Source of the DNA: a virus
Virus record (IMG/VR): IMGVR_UViG_3300017751_000092
Coordinates: 1 to 33,834 of that record
Strand: one strand, 5' to 3'
Length of the DNA stretch: 33,834 nt
Below are positions 1 through 8,800 of this stretch, piece after piece (the first letter of the stretch is position 1; each line of letters begins with the position of its first letter). A program made the position numbers and the translations under genes. Under the pieces are notes generated by a model that was not told the origin of the DNA, did no database searches, and worked only from the letters and a program-made list of their open reading frames with translations.

Positions 1-11
1 AAACAAATACA
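1..11 (+). promoter_or_regulatory. SD-less ACAAATAC leader of the first gene
   Basis: The octamer ACAAATAC lies at 3-10, one base before the ATG at 12, with no Shine-Dalgarno sequence. The same octamer precedes the next three genes. The leader may extend beyond the window edge. Confidence 0.45.
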
Positions 12-881
12 ATGTCTAAAGACAAACTAAACATCGGCATCCTTACTGACCTCTCATTTAGGAAATTCGCGCCGACCAAGCAAAATAAGAGGATGGTGTC
101 CATGTATGCTAACATGTCACAGAGTGACTCCTCCATGCACAGAGGCCACACCGATCTCGTTGAATCGAGTTGGGTCAAGGGAATCCAGAGACTCGAAACC
201 GAAGCACGTAATCTTAGAGATACATACACTGTGGCGTGGTTCGGCGAAACAGAAAATGATGGTGGTAAACCTAAGTTTGTAAAGCGGGACGGTATGAGGC
301 TCTTACCTGCTGGGTGCATTACCCCTTACCAAGATAAACTGGCTTCCCTCAAAAAGAAGTGGGAGTCGGCGGTAGATGAGTTCGTCAATAGGTGGGGGGA
401 AATCGTCGAAGATTCCCGACAACGTCTCAACGGTGACTTCGACCCTACGAAGTATCCTTCTGCCCAACACATCCGTAGTCGGTTCCAGATGAGGGCCGAG
501 TTCATGCCTATGCCTGACAACAGTAGGTTACCCTCATACCTACAAGATGGGATGGACGACATGTATGATGAGCGTGTTAAGGCGGCAGGGACAGAACTCC
601 GAATCCGCCTCATCGACAAGCTCAAGCACCTCCGCGACAAGTGCGCCAACGTAGGGGGTGAGTCTTCTGGTAAGTTCTATACATCAAACGTGACAAATGT
701 CCTTGAACTGTGTGAGCTTCTTCCAGATATGCTGATTGGTGACGACCCTGAGTTGGTCAAGGCCATCGAAGACGCCAAGCATATGCTCGACGGTCTCGAT
801 GCTGACGCGATCAAGTCAAGTGAGATCATCGCTCAAGATGTGAGATCCAAGGCTAGTGCCATCGCATCTTCTCTAATCTAA
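12..881 (+). CDS. Phage protein of unknown function, partner of MoxR/VWA pair (DUF3150-like?)
   Basis: A 289-residue soluble, mostly helical and strongly charged protein with no signal peptide or membrane segment. The region around residues 90-130 and 175-215 is rich in Lys, Glu and Asp and could form coiled coil. I see no catalytic motif. It stands first in a plus-strand run, followed by a MoxR-type AAA ATPase and a VWA protein. In many phage genomes such a pair is preceded by a protein of roughly this size annotated DUF3150, so I suggest that relationship from context and general character only. A substrate adaptor or target of the ATPase would fit. The start at 12 follows the ACAAATAC leader shared by the next three genes. 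Confidence 0.6.
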   Translation: MSKDKLNIGILTDLSFRKFAPTKQNKRMVSMYANMSQSDSSMHRGHTDLVESSWVKGIQRLETEARNLRDTYTVAWFGETENDGGKPKFVKRDGMRLLPAGCITPYQDKLASLKKKWESAVDEFVNRWGEIVEDSRQRLNGDFDPTKYPSAQHIRSRFQMRAEFMPMPDNSRLPSYLQDGMDDMYDERVKAAGTELRIRLIDKLKHLRDKCANVGGESSGKFYTSNVTNVLELCELLPDMLIGDDPELVKAIEDAKHMLDGLDADAIKSSEIIAQDVRSKASAIASSLI

Positions 882-935
882 ATAACTAACGGGGGCCGCG
901 CATCCGTCGATAACGCGAATCAAAAAACCAAAAAC

Positions 936-951
936 CAAAACAAATACTATT
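936..951 (+). promoter_or_regulatory. SD-less ACAAATAC leader of the MoxR gene
   Basis: An A/C-rich leader with ACAAATAC at 940-947, four bases before the ATG at 952. The 70-base gap after the previous gene also holds AACTAAC just after the stop, a string repeated in the leaders of the next two genes. There is no Shine-Dalgarno sequence. Confidence 0.5.
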
Positions 952-2037
952 ATGTCTACAACTCATACTCAAATCGTGCCTGATGATATCATTCCCATCC
1001 TTGAACGTTCAACTAAAGCAGGCAACAAGAAGCCGCCGCTGTTCCTTGGGTGGTATGGTATGGCCAAGTCGCTGATGGTCAAGCGTTTCTGCGAGCAGAA
1101 CGATTACCATCTCATCGACTTCCGCATCGCCTACAAGACGTTCAACGATGTAAGGGGTTTCCCGATGCCGAACCGTGAGACCGGAATCATGGAATGGTTT
1201 CCTGACGAAGATTGGGACTTCCACCCTACCAAGCGTAACGTGGTCCTGTTCGACGAGGTCGGGCAAGGAGCTACCTCAACCTTCAAAGCGTCTATGCAAG
1301 CCGTGCTTGACCGCCGTGTCGGTAAGATGATGTTTCCTGAAGGCACTATTGTGTGTGCCGCTAGTAATAAGCTGGACCAGAAGACAGGTTGTCAGCGTAT
1401 GCCAGCAGCATTGGTGGATCGTTTCGCGGTCTATGATGTGCGCCCTGACATCGGCGGATTCCAGAGATACCTTGAGAAAGAAGGTAAGTCTCCCGAAGTG
1501 CTGGCGTTCATCAATGCGAACAGCGATGCGCCTTACAACTTCAAACTAGACGACTGGACTGGTGAGGAGAACTTGCCTACCTTCCGTAGCTTCGGCCGTC
1601 TCGATGAGCTTGTGGCCAGCTACGACTCAGCAGAGGAGGCGTCATCTGACCCCCTCCTAGTGCCTCATGCACAGTCTTGTGTCGGGCCAAAGTATGGCAC
1701 GATGTTCGCTTCCTTCCTCAAGCTCGCCAGCAAGGTGGGTGACGTAGGTAGGATGGTTGACGAGTGTCGCACCTGTAACATCCCTACGGAACCCAACCTG
1801 CAATGGTTGGTGGCCTGTCGCCTCATCACGTTGGCTAACAAGGAGAACATCAAGAATGTCCTCACACTTGCCCAGCGTCTCTCCACCCCTAACGACCCAG
1901 ACTGGAAGTCCCGCAAGGAACCGTCCATGATGCAGATGTTTGTGGGTAATGGCCTACGTCGTCGCAGATCGGACTTGCATCGGACTGAGACTATGCTTAG
2001 TTGGTTGTCACATTATGGTGAGTTCCTCGTTGATTAA
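952..2037 (+). CDS. MoxR/CobS-type AAA+ ATPase
   Basis: A 361-residue AAA+ ATPase of the MoxR class, which uses ATP to remodel protein complexes, usually with a VWA-domain partner. Walker A is GWYGMAKS at residues 33-40, with the Ala before the Lys found in many MoxR proteins. Walker B is VVLFDE with Asp101 and Glu102. A sensor-like segment GTIVCAASN and the VDRF segment near residues 155-160 follow. The last 150 residues form a helical lid region. The next gene encodes a VWA protein with a complete MIDAS, the usual partner. Phage homologues are often labelled cobaltochelatase CobS-like, but nothing here points to cobalamin synthesis. The ATG follows the SD-less leader. Confidence 0.88.
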   Translation: MSTTHTQIVPDDIIPILERSTKAGNKKPPLFLGWYGMAKSLMVKRFCEQNDYHLIDFRIAYKTFNDVRGFPMPNRETGIMEWFPDEDWDFHPTKRNVVLFDEVGQGATSTFKASMQAVLDRRVGKMMFPEGTIVCAASNKLDQKTGCQRMPAALVDRFAVYDVRPDIGGFQRYLEKEGKSPEVLAFINANSDAPYNFKLDDWTGEENLPTFRSFGRLDELVASYDSAEEASSDPLLVPHAQSCVGPKYGTMFASFLKLASKVGDVGRMVDECRTCNIPTEPNLQWLVACRLITLANKENIKNVLTLAQRLSTPNDPDWKSRKEPSMMQMFVGNGLRRRRSDLHRTETMLSWLSHYGEFLVD

Positions 2038-2407
2038 GTTGGCCAAGCCCCCTGCAAACCCACCCTCTATTCTGAGGGTGGGGTGGGACGTAGATGTTGT
2101 CAATCTAGTGCGGTGGTTGCGAGCTTATGCTCCTGACCACTACACCAGAAGTGGCTCCAACTACCTCATATCGGAGGAGGCTAACAACATTCCCGTGGAT
2201 GTCATGTCCACCCAAACACAAATACTAAAACTAACACAAAAACAAAATGAATGCCGAAAAGAAAGTAGAATACGGAAAACGTCAGGTGGTAACCCACCAC
2301 GACTTCTTTGGGCCAGCCGTAATGGCGATGCCTTGGAAACCAGACAACAGCGTCCCCACGGCTTGCACCGATGGAACGTCTGTTCGATACAATCCGTCCT
2401 TCGTTGA
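2015..2407 (+). CDS. Possible small gene filling the MoxR-VWA gap
   Basis: An open frame of 130 codons begins with an ATG inside the end of the MoxR gene, crosses the whole 209-base gap and ends 160 bases inside the VWA gene. The part within the gap encodes a protein-like sequence (for example DVVNLVRWLRAYAPDHYTR), whereas the part beyond about 2205 runs through the A-rich leader and the next gene and does not look natural. Either a real small gene has lost its stop, or the frame is open by chance. There is no family match from inspection and no ribosome binding site. Confidence 0.22.
   Translation: MVSSSLIKLAKPPANPPSILRVGWDVDVVNLVRWLRAYAPDHYTRSGSNYLISEEANNIPVDVMSTQTQILKLTQKQNECRKESRIRKTSGGNPPRLLWASRNGDALETRQQRPHGLHRWNVCSIQSVLR
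2059..2082 (+). other. 9-bp GC-rich hairpin between MoxR and VWA genes
   Basis: CCCACCCTC at 2059-2067 and GAGGGTGGG at 2074-2082 form a perfect 9-bp stem with a six-base loop, 21 bases after the MoxR stop. No T-tract follows, so it is not a canonical intrinsic terminator. It could pause transcription, protect a processed mRNA end, or lower expression of the downstream gene. Confidence 0.55.
2208..2246 (+). promoter_or_regulatory. SD-less ACAAATAC leader of the VWA gene
   Basis: ACAAATAC lies at 2218-2225, followed by an AACTAAC string and an A-rich run directly before the ATG at 2247. There is no Shine-Dalgarno sequence. Here the octamer is 21 bases from the start, against 1-4 bases in the other three copies. 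Confidence 0.45.
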
Positions 2408-3536
2408 CGGGCTTACCAAAGCCCAGACCGTTGGGCTTGTCATCCATGAACTGTGCCACCCCTTGTTGGGTCACCTTGAACGGTTGGCTACTCAGTTCAA
2501 GACTGAACACCGTAAGGCGAATATCGCGGCTGACTATGAGTTGAATGGGTTTATTACCTCATACAACAATGACGCTGCTATACCTGTGATCCTACCACCT
2601 GACGGTTGTCTCGATGTCGAGAAGTGGGGGACACTATCGGCTGAAGCGATCTTCAAGAGTCTGGAGCTACCCGACCCACCACCACCACCCAAGCCACCTA
2701 CTAACCCAGATGGCGACGACGAAGGTGGTAACGACGGCGACGACGAAGGTGGTAACGGCGGTAACGAAGAAGGTGGTAACGGCGACGACGAAGGCGGTAA
2801 CGGCGGTAACGACGAAGGTAAAAGTGATGGCAAAGGCGGCAGCAGTGCTGGCGAGTTTGAGATCCCTAAGAACCCTAAGGACGCTAAAGAACTCAACGAC
2901 AAGTGGCGTGAGTTACTAAGCTCATGTATCCAAACCGCCAAGCTACGTGGTAGTGCAGGTGGGGACTTCCTGAAGAAGCTGGAGGGACTCTACGATACCC
3001 CACTCAGTCTCGAAGAGATCCTTAGCAAGTATGTCAGTGAGTTCTGTATTGGTGACGAAAGTACCCGACCCGACCGCAAGTTCCTCGCTGTGCATGACAT
3101 CTGTATTGCTGGAAATGAGGATGAACGGCACGGCACTTTGGTGTTCGTCCGTGATACCTCCGGTTCTATGGACTCTAAACTCATGAGTAGCGTTACGAGT
3201 GTTGTTCAGCAAGCGAGTAATGAACTCGACTTTGAGAAGATTGTGGTCATCGACGCTGATGCCAGCGTCTGCGATATCGTCGAGTATGGACCCGCCGACA
3301 AGATCAGTCTCGACTACAAAGGTGGTGGCGGCACTAACTTCTGCCCCGCCCTCAAGTATGTCGAGGATAATGTTGAAGATGCCCGTGTTGTTATCTACTT
3401 GACTGACGGCTATGGCGAGTTCCCTGATCACGAACCCCCAACCCCAACCTTGTGGGTCACTTATGGCCTTAGTGAATCCCGCTTCCCTTTCGGTGAGACG
3501 ATTAGCCTCACCGAAATCCTCAAGGCCCAACAGTAA
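2247..3536 (+). CDS. Metallopeptidase-like N-domain plus VWA-like protein (DUF2201/CobT-like)
   Basis: A 429-residue protein with two parts. The N-terminal part carries HELCHPLLGH, giving His67, Glu68, His71 and His76, as in the DUF2201 N-terminal metallopeptidase-like domain. An acidic Gly/Asn/Asp/Glu linker spans residues 155-191. The C-terminal VWA-like domain has a complete MIDAS metal site: DTSGS (Asp303, Ser305, Ser307), Thr363 in GGGGTNF, and Asp387 in LTDGYG. In known MoxR systems the VWA partner recruits the substrate to the ATPase, so with the preceding gene this is probably an ATPase-adaptor pair. Peptidase activity is possible but unproven. CobT-like is a common label for the same architecture in phages. 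Confidence 0.85.
   Translation: MNAEKKVEYGKRQVVTHHDFFGPAVMAMPWKPDNSVPTACTDGTSVRYNPSFVDGLTKAQTVGLVIHELCHPLLGHLERLATQFKTEHRKANIAADYELNGFITSYNNDAAIPVILPPDGCLDVEKWGTLSAEAIFKSLELPDPPPPPKPPTNPDGDDEGGNDGDDEGGNGGNEEGGNGDDEGGNGGNDEGKSDGKGGSSAGEFEIPKNPKDAKELNDKWRELLSSCIQTAKLRGSAGGDFLKKLEGLYDTPLSLEEILSKYVSEFCIGDESTRPDRKFLAVHDICIAGNEDERHGTLVFVRDTSGSMDSKLMSSVTSVVQQASNELDFEKIVVIDADASVCDIVEYGPADKISLDYKGGGGTNFCPALKYVEDNVEDARVVIYLTDGYGEFPDHEPPTPTLWVTYGLSESRFPFGETISLTEILKAQQ
2711..2819 (+). repeat. Short imperfect tandem repeats encoding a G/N/D/E linker
   Basis: Units such as GGCGACGACGAAGGTGGTAA recur with small changes across about 109 bases inside the VWA gene and encode GDDEGGN and GGNDEGG variants. The frame is kept throughout, so this is a flexible acidic linker whose length may vary between relatives by slippage. 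The opposite strand stays open by the same repetition. Confidence 0.85.
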
Positions 3537-3556
3537 AAACTAACTACAAATACAAA
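3537..3556 (+). promoter_or_regulatory. SD-less ACAAATAC leader of the fourth gene
   Basis: The whole gap is only 20 bases and holds AACTAAC followed by ACAAATAC at 3546-3553, three bases before the ATG. The gap is too short for a complete promoter, which favours a role of the octamer in translation. Confidence 0.5.
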
Positions 3557-4621
3557 ATGACTAATGTTGAATTAATTGAATCGTTTGGGGTTGACCCAAC
3601 TCGTAACCTACGCTCTAGCTTCTTCCGCTCTATGGACAGTATGCTGTTCGTAAAAATACAGGACATTCACGGCCGTGTGAAATCGTGGTGTCCCATATTC
3701 ATTGTGTCTGAGGTGGTGCTATATACGCATCCGTCTTATTCCTACCTCCCTACAAGGGGTAACAGTGCTTGTTGGAATGCTTTACAGCGAGTCGCTGCTA
3801 AGTTTGGTGAGAAATATACGGTGATATCCACTGAGAGTGCTTTGTCGCTCATCCCCGACGAACTACGTCAACCACCCAAGCTCCGAGGTGTGCCTAGCCG
3901 ACAGTGCTTCATACGAGATATCGTGAACTTCCTGACGAGATCTCCCCTTGATCATACCCCCCGTTATGGGCCTGATGAGGAGGAGACTAGGAAGCTGCAC
4001 GCTGACGAGAGTCGGAAGTTAGCATGGGAATACGCGATTACTGAGACCGCTTCCAAGTTCGCGAAGTCCAAGAAGACCCTTGAGATGGAGATGAACAAAG
4101 CAGTGTCCAGTGTCCATGCGAAGGGGATCGAGGACGGTCTCAAAGACCTACGTAAGCACGTTATGGCGGATGACTTCACCGAAGCGGAGAAGGCCCACGA
4201 ACGCCTATGTGAGTGTGTGGGAAATCTAGAGCAGATGACCCGCCGCTCGGCCTTTACCTTAAGCAAGGCTAAGGATTCAACGTCGTCCATAGTCTACCGC
4301 GCCGTCAGTTGGCGTGAGGAAACGCTCCCTCCAGAGAGGTTCGACAGTTGGAGGAGAGGCTCCGATCTCTTCAGCATCAACAATTCTAACATCATCGAGG
4401 GGTGGGTAGACTTCTCCAAGTTCTTGACGAACCTCGGTATCGACATACCAAGACCCTTCGGCGAAGACCTGAGTCACGAATCCGTGTATAGGTTAGCTGC
4501 ATACCATTCCGTTAGTGCTGAGTCATACTTCAACTTCAGGGACTACATAGATGACAAGTTGGCTGAACCCAAAGAGGGCGACCAAGAAGAAGCTAAACCC
4601 TGTAACCTGTATCTTGGATAA
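3557..4621 (+). CDS. Hypothetical protein, fourth gene of the MoxR/VWA block
   Basis: A 354-residue protein that I do not recognise. The N-terminal 110 residues look like a compact alpha/beta domain. Residues about 135-235 are charged and helical (many Lys/Glu/Asp, few Pro), probably coiled coil. The C-terminus ends in an acidic stretch. There is no signal peptide, membrane segment or obvious catalytic motif. It shares the ACAAATAC leader with the three genes before it, so it is likely expressed with them and may be a substrate or accessory subunit of the MoxR/VWA machinery. That role is inference from position only. Confidence 0.65.
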   Translation: MTNVELIESFGVDPTRNLRSSFFRSMDSMLFVKIQDIHGRVKSWCPIFIVSEVVLYTHPSYSYLPTRGNSACWNALQRVAAKFGEKYTVISTESALSLIPDELRQPPKLRGVPSRQCFIRDIVNFLTRSPLDHTPRYGPDEEETRKLHADESRKLAWEYAITETASKFAKSKKTLEMEMNKAVSSVHAKGIEDGLKDLRKHVMADDFTEAEKAHERLCECVGNLEQMTRRSAFTLSKAKDSTSSIVYRAVSWREETLPPERFDSWRRGSDLFSINNSNIIEGWVDFSKFLTNLGIDIPRPFGEDLSHESVYRLAAYHSVSAESYFNFRDYIDDKLAEPKEGDQEEAKPCNLYLG

Positions 4622-4626
4622 CTGTT

Positions 4627-5253
4627 ATGAGAACCATTAATAATATTACAGATAGACAAGTCCGTAACAGGCTACGTAAATGGCGTAGCCTCGCTACAGA
4701 GGAGCAGGTTAAAGCTGGCCGTGTTTGGTATGGCGAAGCAGAGGAGGTGGCTAACTCAATAGCAGAAGTGACTGGTATTGATACGTTCACCGCTGCTGCC
4801 GTCATCGCCGCTCTTTCTCCTCGTAACAAGTGGAAACGTAACACACATGACGCATGGGAGTTGTGCAAAGCATGGGCTAAAGGCGAGGAACAGGACTCTG
4901 TTACCGTCTGCACCTTCCACGCTAACCGTGACAAGGCGTGGCGGATACTGGAGGGGGAGAAGGATGTACTTGCGACCTCACCGAAAGTGTCTGCCTTCGC
5001 TGACACCATCGTCAATGGCGTCATGTCACAGTCAATCGTAGTCGATGTCTGGCACACCAGAGCGTGTATCGTGACACCGAACGAGGGTGTGGTCGATTGC
5101 CAAGCCTCACCTACGGCGGCTCAGTATAGGAGATTAGAAGAGATTACACTTGAAGAAGCGAACCTTTTAGGTGAGTATCCTTGTGAATACCAAGCTACCA
5201 TTTGGTGCGCGATTCGCGACAAATGGGAAACACAAAGACGACATGGAAACTAA
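4627..5253 (+). CDS. HhH-GPD-like DNA glycosylase candidate (uncharacterised phage family)
   Basis: A 208-residue protein of a family common in phages and usually annotated as unknown (I recall the label DUF7178, not certain). Recognisable features are the helix at 51-63, the SPRNKWKRN block at 64-72, TSPKVSAF at 117-124 and VVDVWHTR at 138-145. The last two resemble the helix-hairpin-helix and catalytic segment of endonuclease III-type glycosylases (LPGVGxKTA, about 20 residues, then VDTHxxR): Lys120 and Asp140 would be the equivalent lysine and aspartate. If so, it would excise or recognise modified bases. The start lies 5 bases after the preceding gene and there is an 11-base overlap with the next. 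Confidence 0.6.
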   Translation: MRTINNITDRQVRNRLRKWRSLATEEQVKAGRVWYGEAEEVANSIAEVTGIDTFTAAAVIAALSPRNKWKRNTHDAWELCKAWAKGEEQDSVTVCTFHANRDKAWRILEGEKDVLATSPKVSAFADTIVNGVMSQSIVVDVWHTRACIVTPNEGVVDCQASPTAAQYRRLEEITLEEANLLGEYPCEYQATIWCAIRDKWETQRRHGN

Positions 5254-5491
5254 ACACATAAAAGTAATTGTAGATGACGGTAAGATAATCAAGGCTAGTT
5301 GCCGAAGATTGCCGGACGGTCAGTGGTCAGTAGTTGGGTGGGGTCCGTCCCTGTCTGTGAGAAGCACAAGTGTTGACAACGATCCGTTACTCTATGAGTT
5401 CATTGACGCCTTGCTGTATATCAACAATGTGGAACCCAATGATCTGGATTCCGGTTCTGTCTACGACGCTCTCGTAGATGTGATACAGTAA
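5243..5491 (+). CDS. Small hypothetical protein
   Basis: An 82-residue acidic protein beginning METKHIKVIVDDGK. The ATG at 5243 lies inside the last codons of the preceding gene, and the stop overlaps the start of the following gene, so the three are probably translationally coupled. The frame is open further upstream within the preceding gene, but that extension would be entirely overlapping and is less likely. The N-terminal half looks like a small beta-rich fold. No known family is recognised. Confidence 0.6.
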   Translation: METKHIKVIVDDGKIIKASCRRLPDGQWSVVGWGPSLSVRSTSVDNDPLLYEFIDALLYINNVEPNDLDSGSVYDALVDVIQ

Positions 5492-5817
5492 TGGGCCGCC
5501 GTAAAAGGTGGAGGGTTGTCGATTATAAACACCAAACAACGGAGAAGGAGGAGACACTGAGGGAATACTTCAGAGACAACCTCCTTCTCCACCCTTCTCT
5601 GTATTACGACTTATCAAATACCCAGCCATACATCGGTTATGCTGCATGGCTGGGTATCAATTTCCTTCGGATGGATTACAAGTCCGTCGGACATGCCCTA
5701 GAGATAAGCCCATACAGATGCAAAAAACTGATAAGCAAAGTTGAAGAATTCAGATACCCTTACTCGCCCGAAGGCTTGAAGGGGTTCATCAATCGTCTTC
5801 CAACGTCACAAGTGTAG
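5491..5817 (+). CDS. Small protein with possible helix-turn-helix
   Basis: A 108-residue basic protein starting MGRRKRW, with its ATG overlapping the preceding stop. The C-terminal half (YKSVGHALEISPYRCKKLI, about residues 68-86) has the spacing of a helix-turn-helix, so DNA binding is possible. Its last 29 bases overlap the 3' end of the giant gene on the opposite strand, so the two transcription units collide here without any visible terminator between them. Not assigned to a family. Confidence 0.6.
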   Translation: MGRRKRWRVVDYKHQTTEKEETLREYFRDNLLLHPSLYYDLSNTQPYIGYAAWLGINFLRMDYKSVGHALEISPYRCKKLISKVEEFRYPYSPEGLKGFINRLPTSQV

Positions 5818-8800
5818 GATATCGATCAAGCACTTCATACATGATACGGAGTCTCTCGGTGCCAGTTGCGCCGAGAGACTTCATGTCTTCTACGAAGGAA
5901 GAACTGAGAGTTGGGACTCTCATAAGACCTCTGGCTAGATTAGCCCGTCTGTCTTTACCAATACCCAAGTATTTCTCGTTGAGAACATTTCTCTTCATCT
6001 GAGGTGTAAGTCCGAACGCCTCAAAAGACTTGAGACCAGATAAGATCTTCTTGTCAATAGCGCGTCGGTTCTCGACGTAGTCTTTGGTTAGCTTCTCAAG
6101 CTCCCCTTTAGTCATTGAGCCGCGTGTTTTCGCTTTGTTAAGTTTCGAGTCGAGTCGGTTCCTCAGATTTCTGTAATGATTGAGGTAAGTGGAGGTAGCG
6201 CGGACGGGGTCAACCCTATTACCCCTTACAGGGTAGAATTCTCTAGCGAGAATAGCCCCTGCGGTTTTATCAGGGTCAGTGGGTTCATCCCCTACAGCCG
6301 CCATACCAGCTTTTCTTAACGCCTTGAACGTCCGTGGCTCGAAGGAGTTCTCGTAAATGTATTTCATAATCTTTGCGGGGATCATGAAACCATCACCCTC
6401 CTCATAGATTGGGTCACCTGTCGCGTCGTCTTTGTTGACGAAGGCATCTTTGATGGCAGCAGCGAATATCTGGTCATCCGCGTAACTCGAAAAGAACATA
6501 CCTGTTGCCTTGACGAGACCCTCTTGGAACTCACCTCTCATCATGTGTTCTGTGAGACGGAGGGCGGGTTCCGCGTAGTCCGAGACTGGCAAAAGGAAGG
6601 TGAATGGGTATGCAATTATGGTCCCCTCGTCGTCGCGGTAGTAGAGGAAGGTCGCATTCTTGTGGTAGAGCGGGACAGTCACGCGGAAGTTTTCATCCTC
6701 TTCTTCCCCAATACCATAAAGCATCCTCAGGGCGGTTGGTAAGACCATACCAAAACCAACCGCTACCGTAGAAAGACCAACGGCCCTCTGGTATCCTCGG
6801 CTCCTGATGACCGCGTTTTTGCTTTTTATATCACGGACAATAGTTTTAGGAACGCCATCAAACGTAATACGCAGCATGTCAGTCTTGAACCCTAAGAAGG
6901 GCGCCAGTAAGTATCCATACTTAGATGAAAGCCCTTTAACCAGTTCGTATCTGTCTTTGTAAGACTGAGATGTTCTACGGACATTGTGGGCGGCTTCTGT
7001 TTCGATTTCGTATTCATTGTAGCTAGCGAAGTCCCCGACATTCCCATTTTCCTTGTCCCACTGAACTGCCTTTTTATAGACCTTCACCTCATGCTCGAAG
7101 TAAGCTATCTTGTAGAAGGCATCCACCCTTTCGGATAAGAGCAGCGCCCTGTCGAGTATCTGGCTCTTAATCCGTTGGCCCGTTTTGGAGTCAGCCGCCT
7201 TTTTGGTGACCGCTTTTAGTTTGTCAAATAAGCCGTTAAGTTCCTTGTTAGCCGCGTCAGGATCGAAGTCACTATCAACAATGTCGCGTATCAGCCCTAC
7301 GGTGATGTCACCTCCTAGCACGTTGTGTGCGATAAGCTTCGCTTCATAGTCCGTGATCTCCTTCATTCTAGTAGGAGATAGTCTGAAAGAGCGTCGCAAT
7401 GCCTTGATCGATTTCATTGCGGTGACCGGAGACATACCGTTCATCGGGGCGAAGAACAGTGCGTTGCCTAACACATTTCGGATATAGAATCCAAACGACC
7501 CCAAAGTCTTGGCGGCTAGTGAGATTCCCGTGAGCGATCTGACAAGACTCACTGCTGACTCTACCGCTTGTTTGTCCGGCGAGAGCGAAGAGACACTCGG
7601 CTCTGGTCTGAATTGGTTCTTAATGTGGGTAAATGCGTCTGAAGGAATGTAGTATTCAGCTCTTATATCATAGGTCTGCTCCACTTCGTCCTCGATTGAT
7701 TTAGCGACTTCCGCCTTGTATGCGTAGGGGTCTCCCGTTCTTATGTTTAACATGGAGGGGGCGGGTAAGGCCTTGCCCTCTAGTCGAAGGGTATCCAGTT
7801 CTTGCTGCGTGAAGACGAACCCTGCATCAGGGTTGTCTTTTTGGTGTCCAAGTTGAATCAGGTTCTTAATGAAGGACTGTTTAGATGCGGCCCTGTTAAT
7901 AGCATCAATGGAGCGCACCACATTATTGACCACGTCCGACTCATCGTATTGTCCGAGAAGATTACGGAAAGGTTCAGGAATATCCTGCCTCCTCCTCACC
8001 TGATCAAAGATGGCCCGTGTCATGCCTTGGGCGGGTTTGGTTACCTGATTCACGCTCCCGTATCGTGTATCCAGAGACTGGAGGTAGGCAGTGATAGCCT
8101 CCCTAACCTGAATCTGACCCGTTTTCGAATTAAGCTGAATCCGTCCTTCTTCTTCCAACCTCAATTTCGCCACCCGCTTGTTAGGTGGGATATTATTCGC
8201 CCTCTCCTCGCTTTGTTTGTCGCGGACAAACTGCCGGATAAACTGACTCTCGATGTATTCGTGAGCCCTATGGTAGCCTTCTACCATCTGTGCGTCTCCA
8301 GCACTCTCTTGGCCGGAAGCAACCATAAGTAACTTATCGAGATAACCTTCTTCAGTGAATGCCCTGTATTGCCTTGTGACGTAGATACCGAGATTGCGGT
8401 CGATGACCATTTTTAGGTTACCGTTGACATCGTATTGTTCTGAGAACACTTTAGATAACGCATCTAAGTGGTCCCGCATGTTTTTTAACGCCCTGTATAA
8501 TTTGGGTTTCGTCTTCTCGATCTTAGCGGCGGCTGCGTCCTTCTTACGGATCAAGCCTTCCCGAACCTTTTTTTGGTAAGCCTCAAGAGGTTTGTCGTAG
8601 TATTCATTCTTTAGAGCCTTGTAGTCGATGGGCTCTGTCGTCTCACCTCTCCGGCGTCTCTCTTTCTCGATTGCAATCCGCCGGATATGCTTATTGTGGA
8701 GATCTTCCATCACGGCGTCGTCAGGAGTCAAGTTGTCGGGTCTACCTAAGTAGTCAGCGAGGATGTCGTTAGTAACATCTGGGTTCTTCTCTAGAAGATC

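Noticed and set aside
2534-2941. Antisense frame rich in Pro, Ser and Leu opposite the VWA linker
   Set aside because: It arises from the GDDEGGN repeats read backwards; the sense protein has intact HExxH and MIDAS motifs.
7802-8332. A 176-codon open frame on the plus strand inside the giant gene
   Set aside because: It is entirely antisense to a well-supported protein, has no leader or family features, and many similar frames occur along this 11-kb gene by chance.
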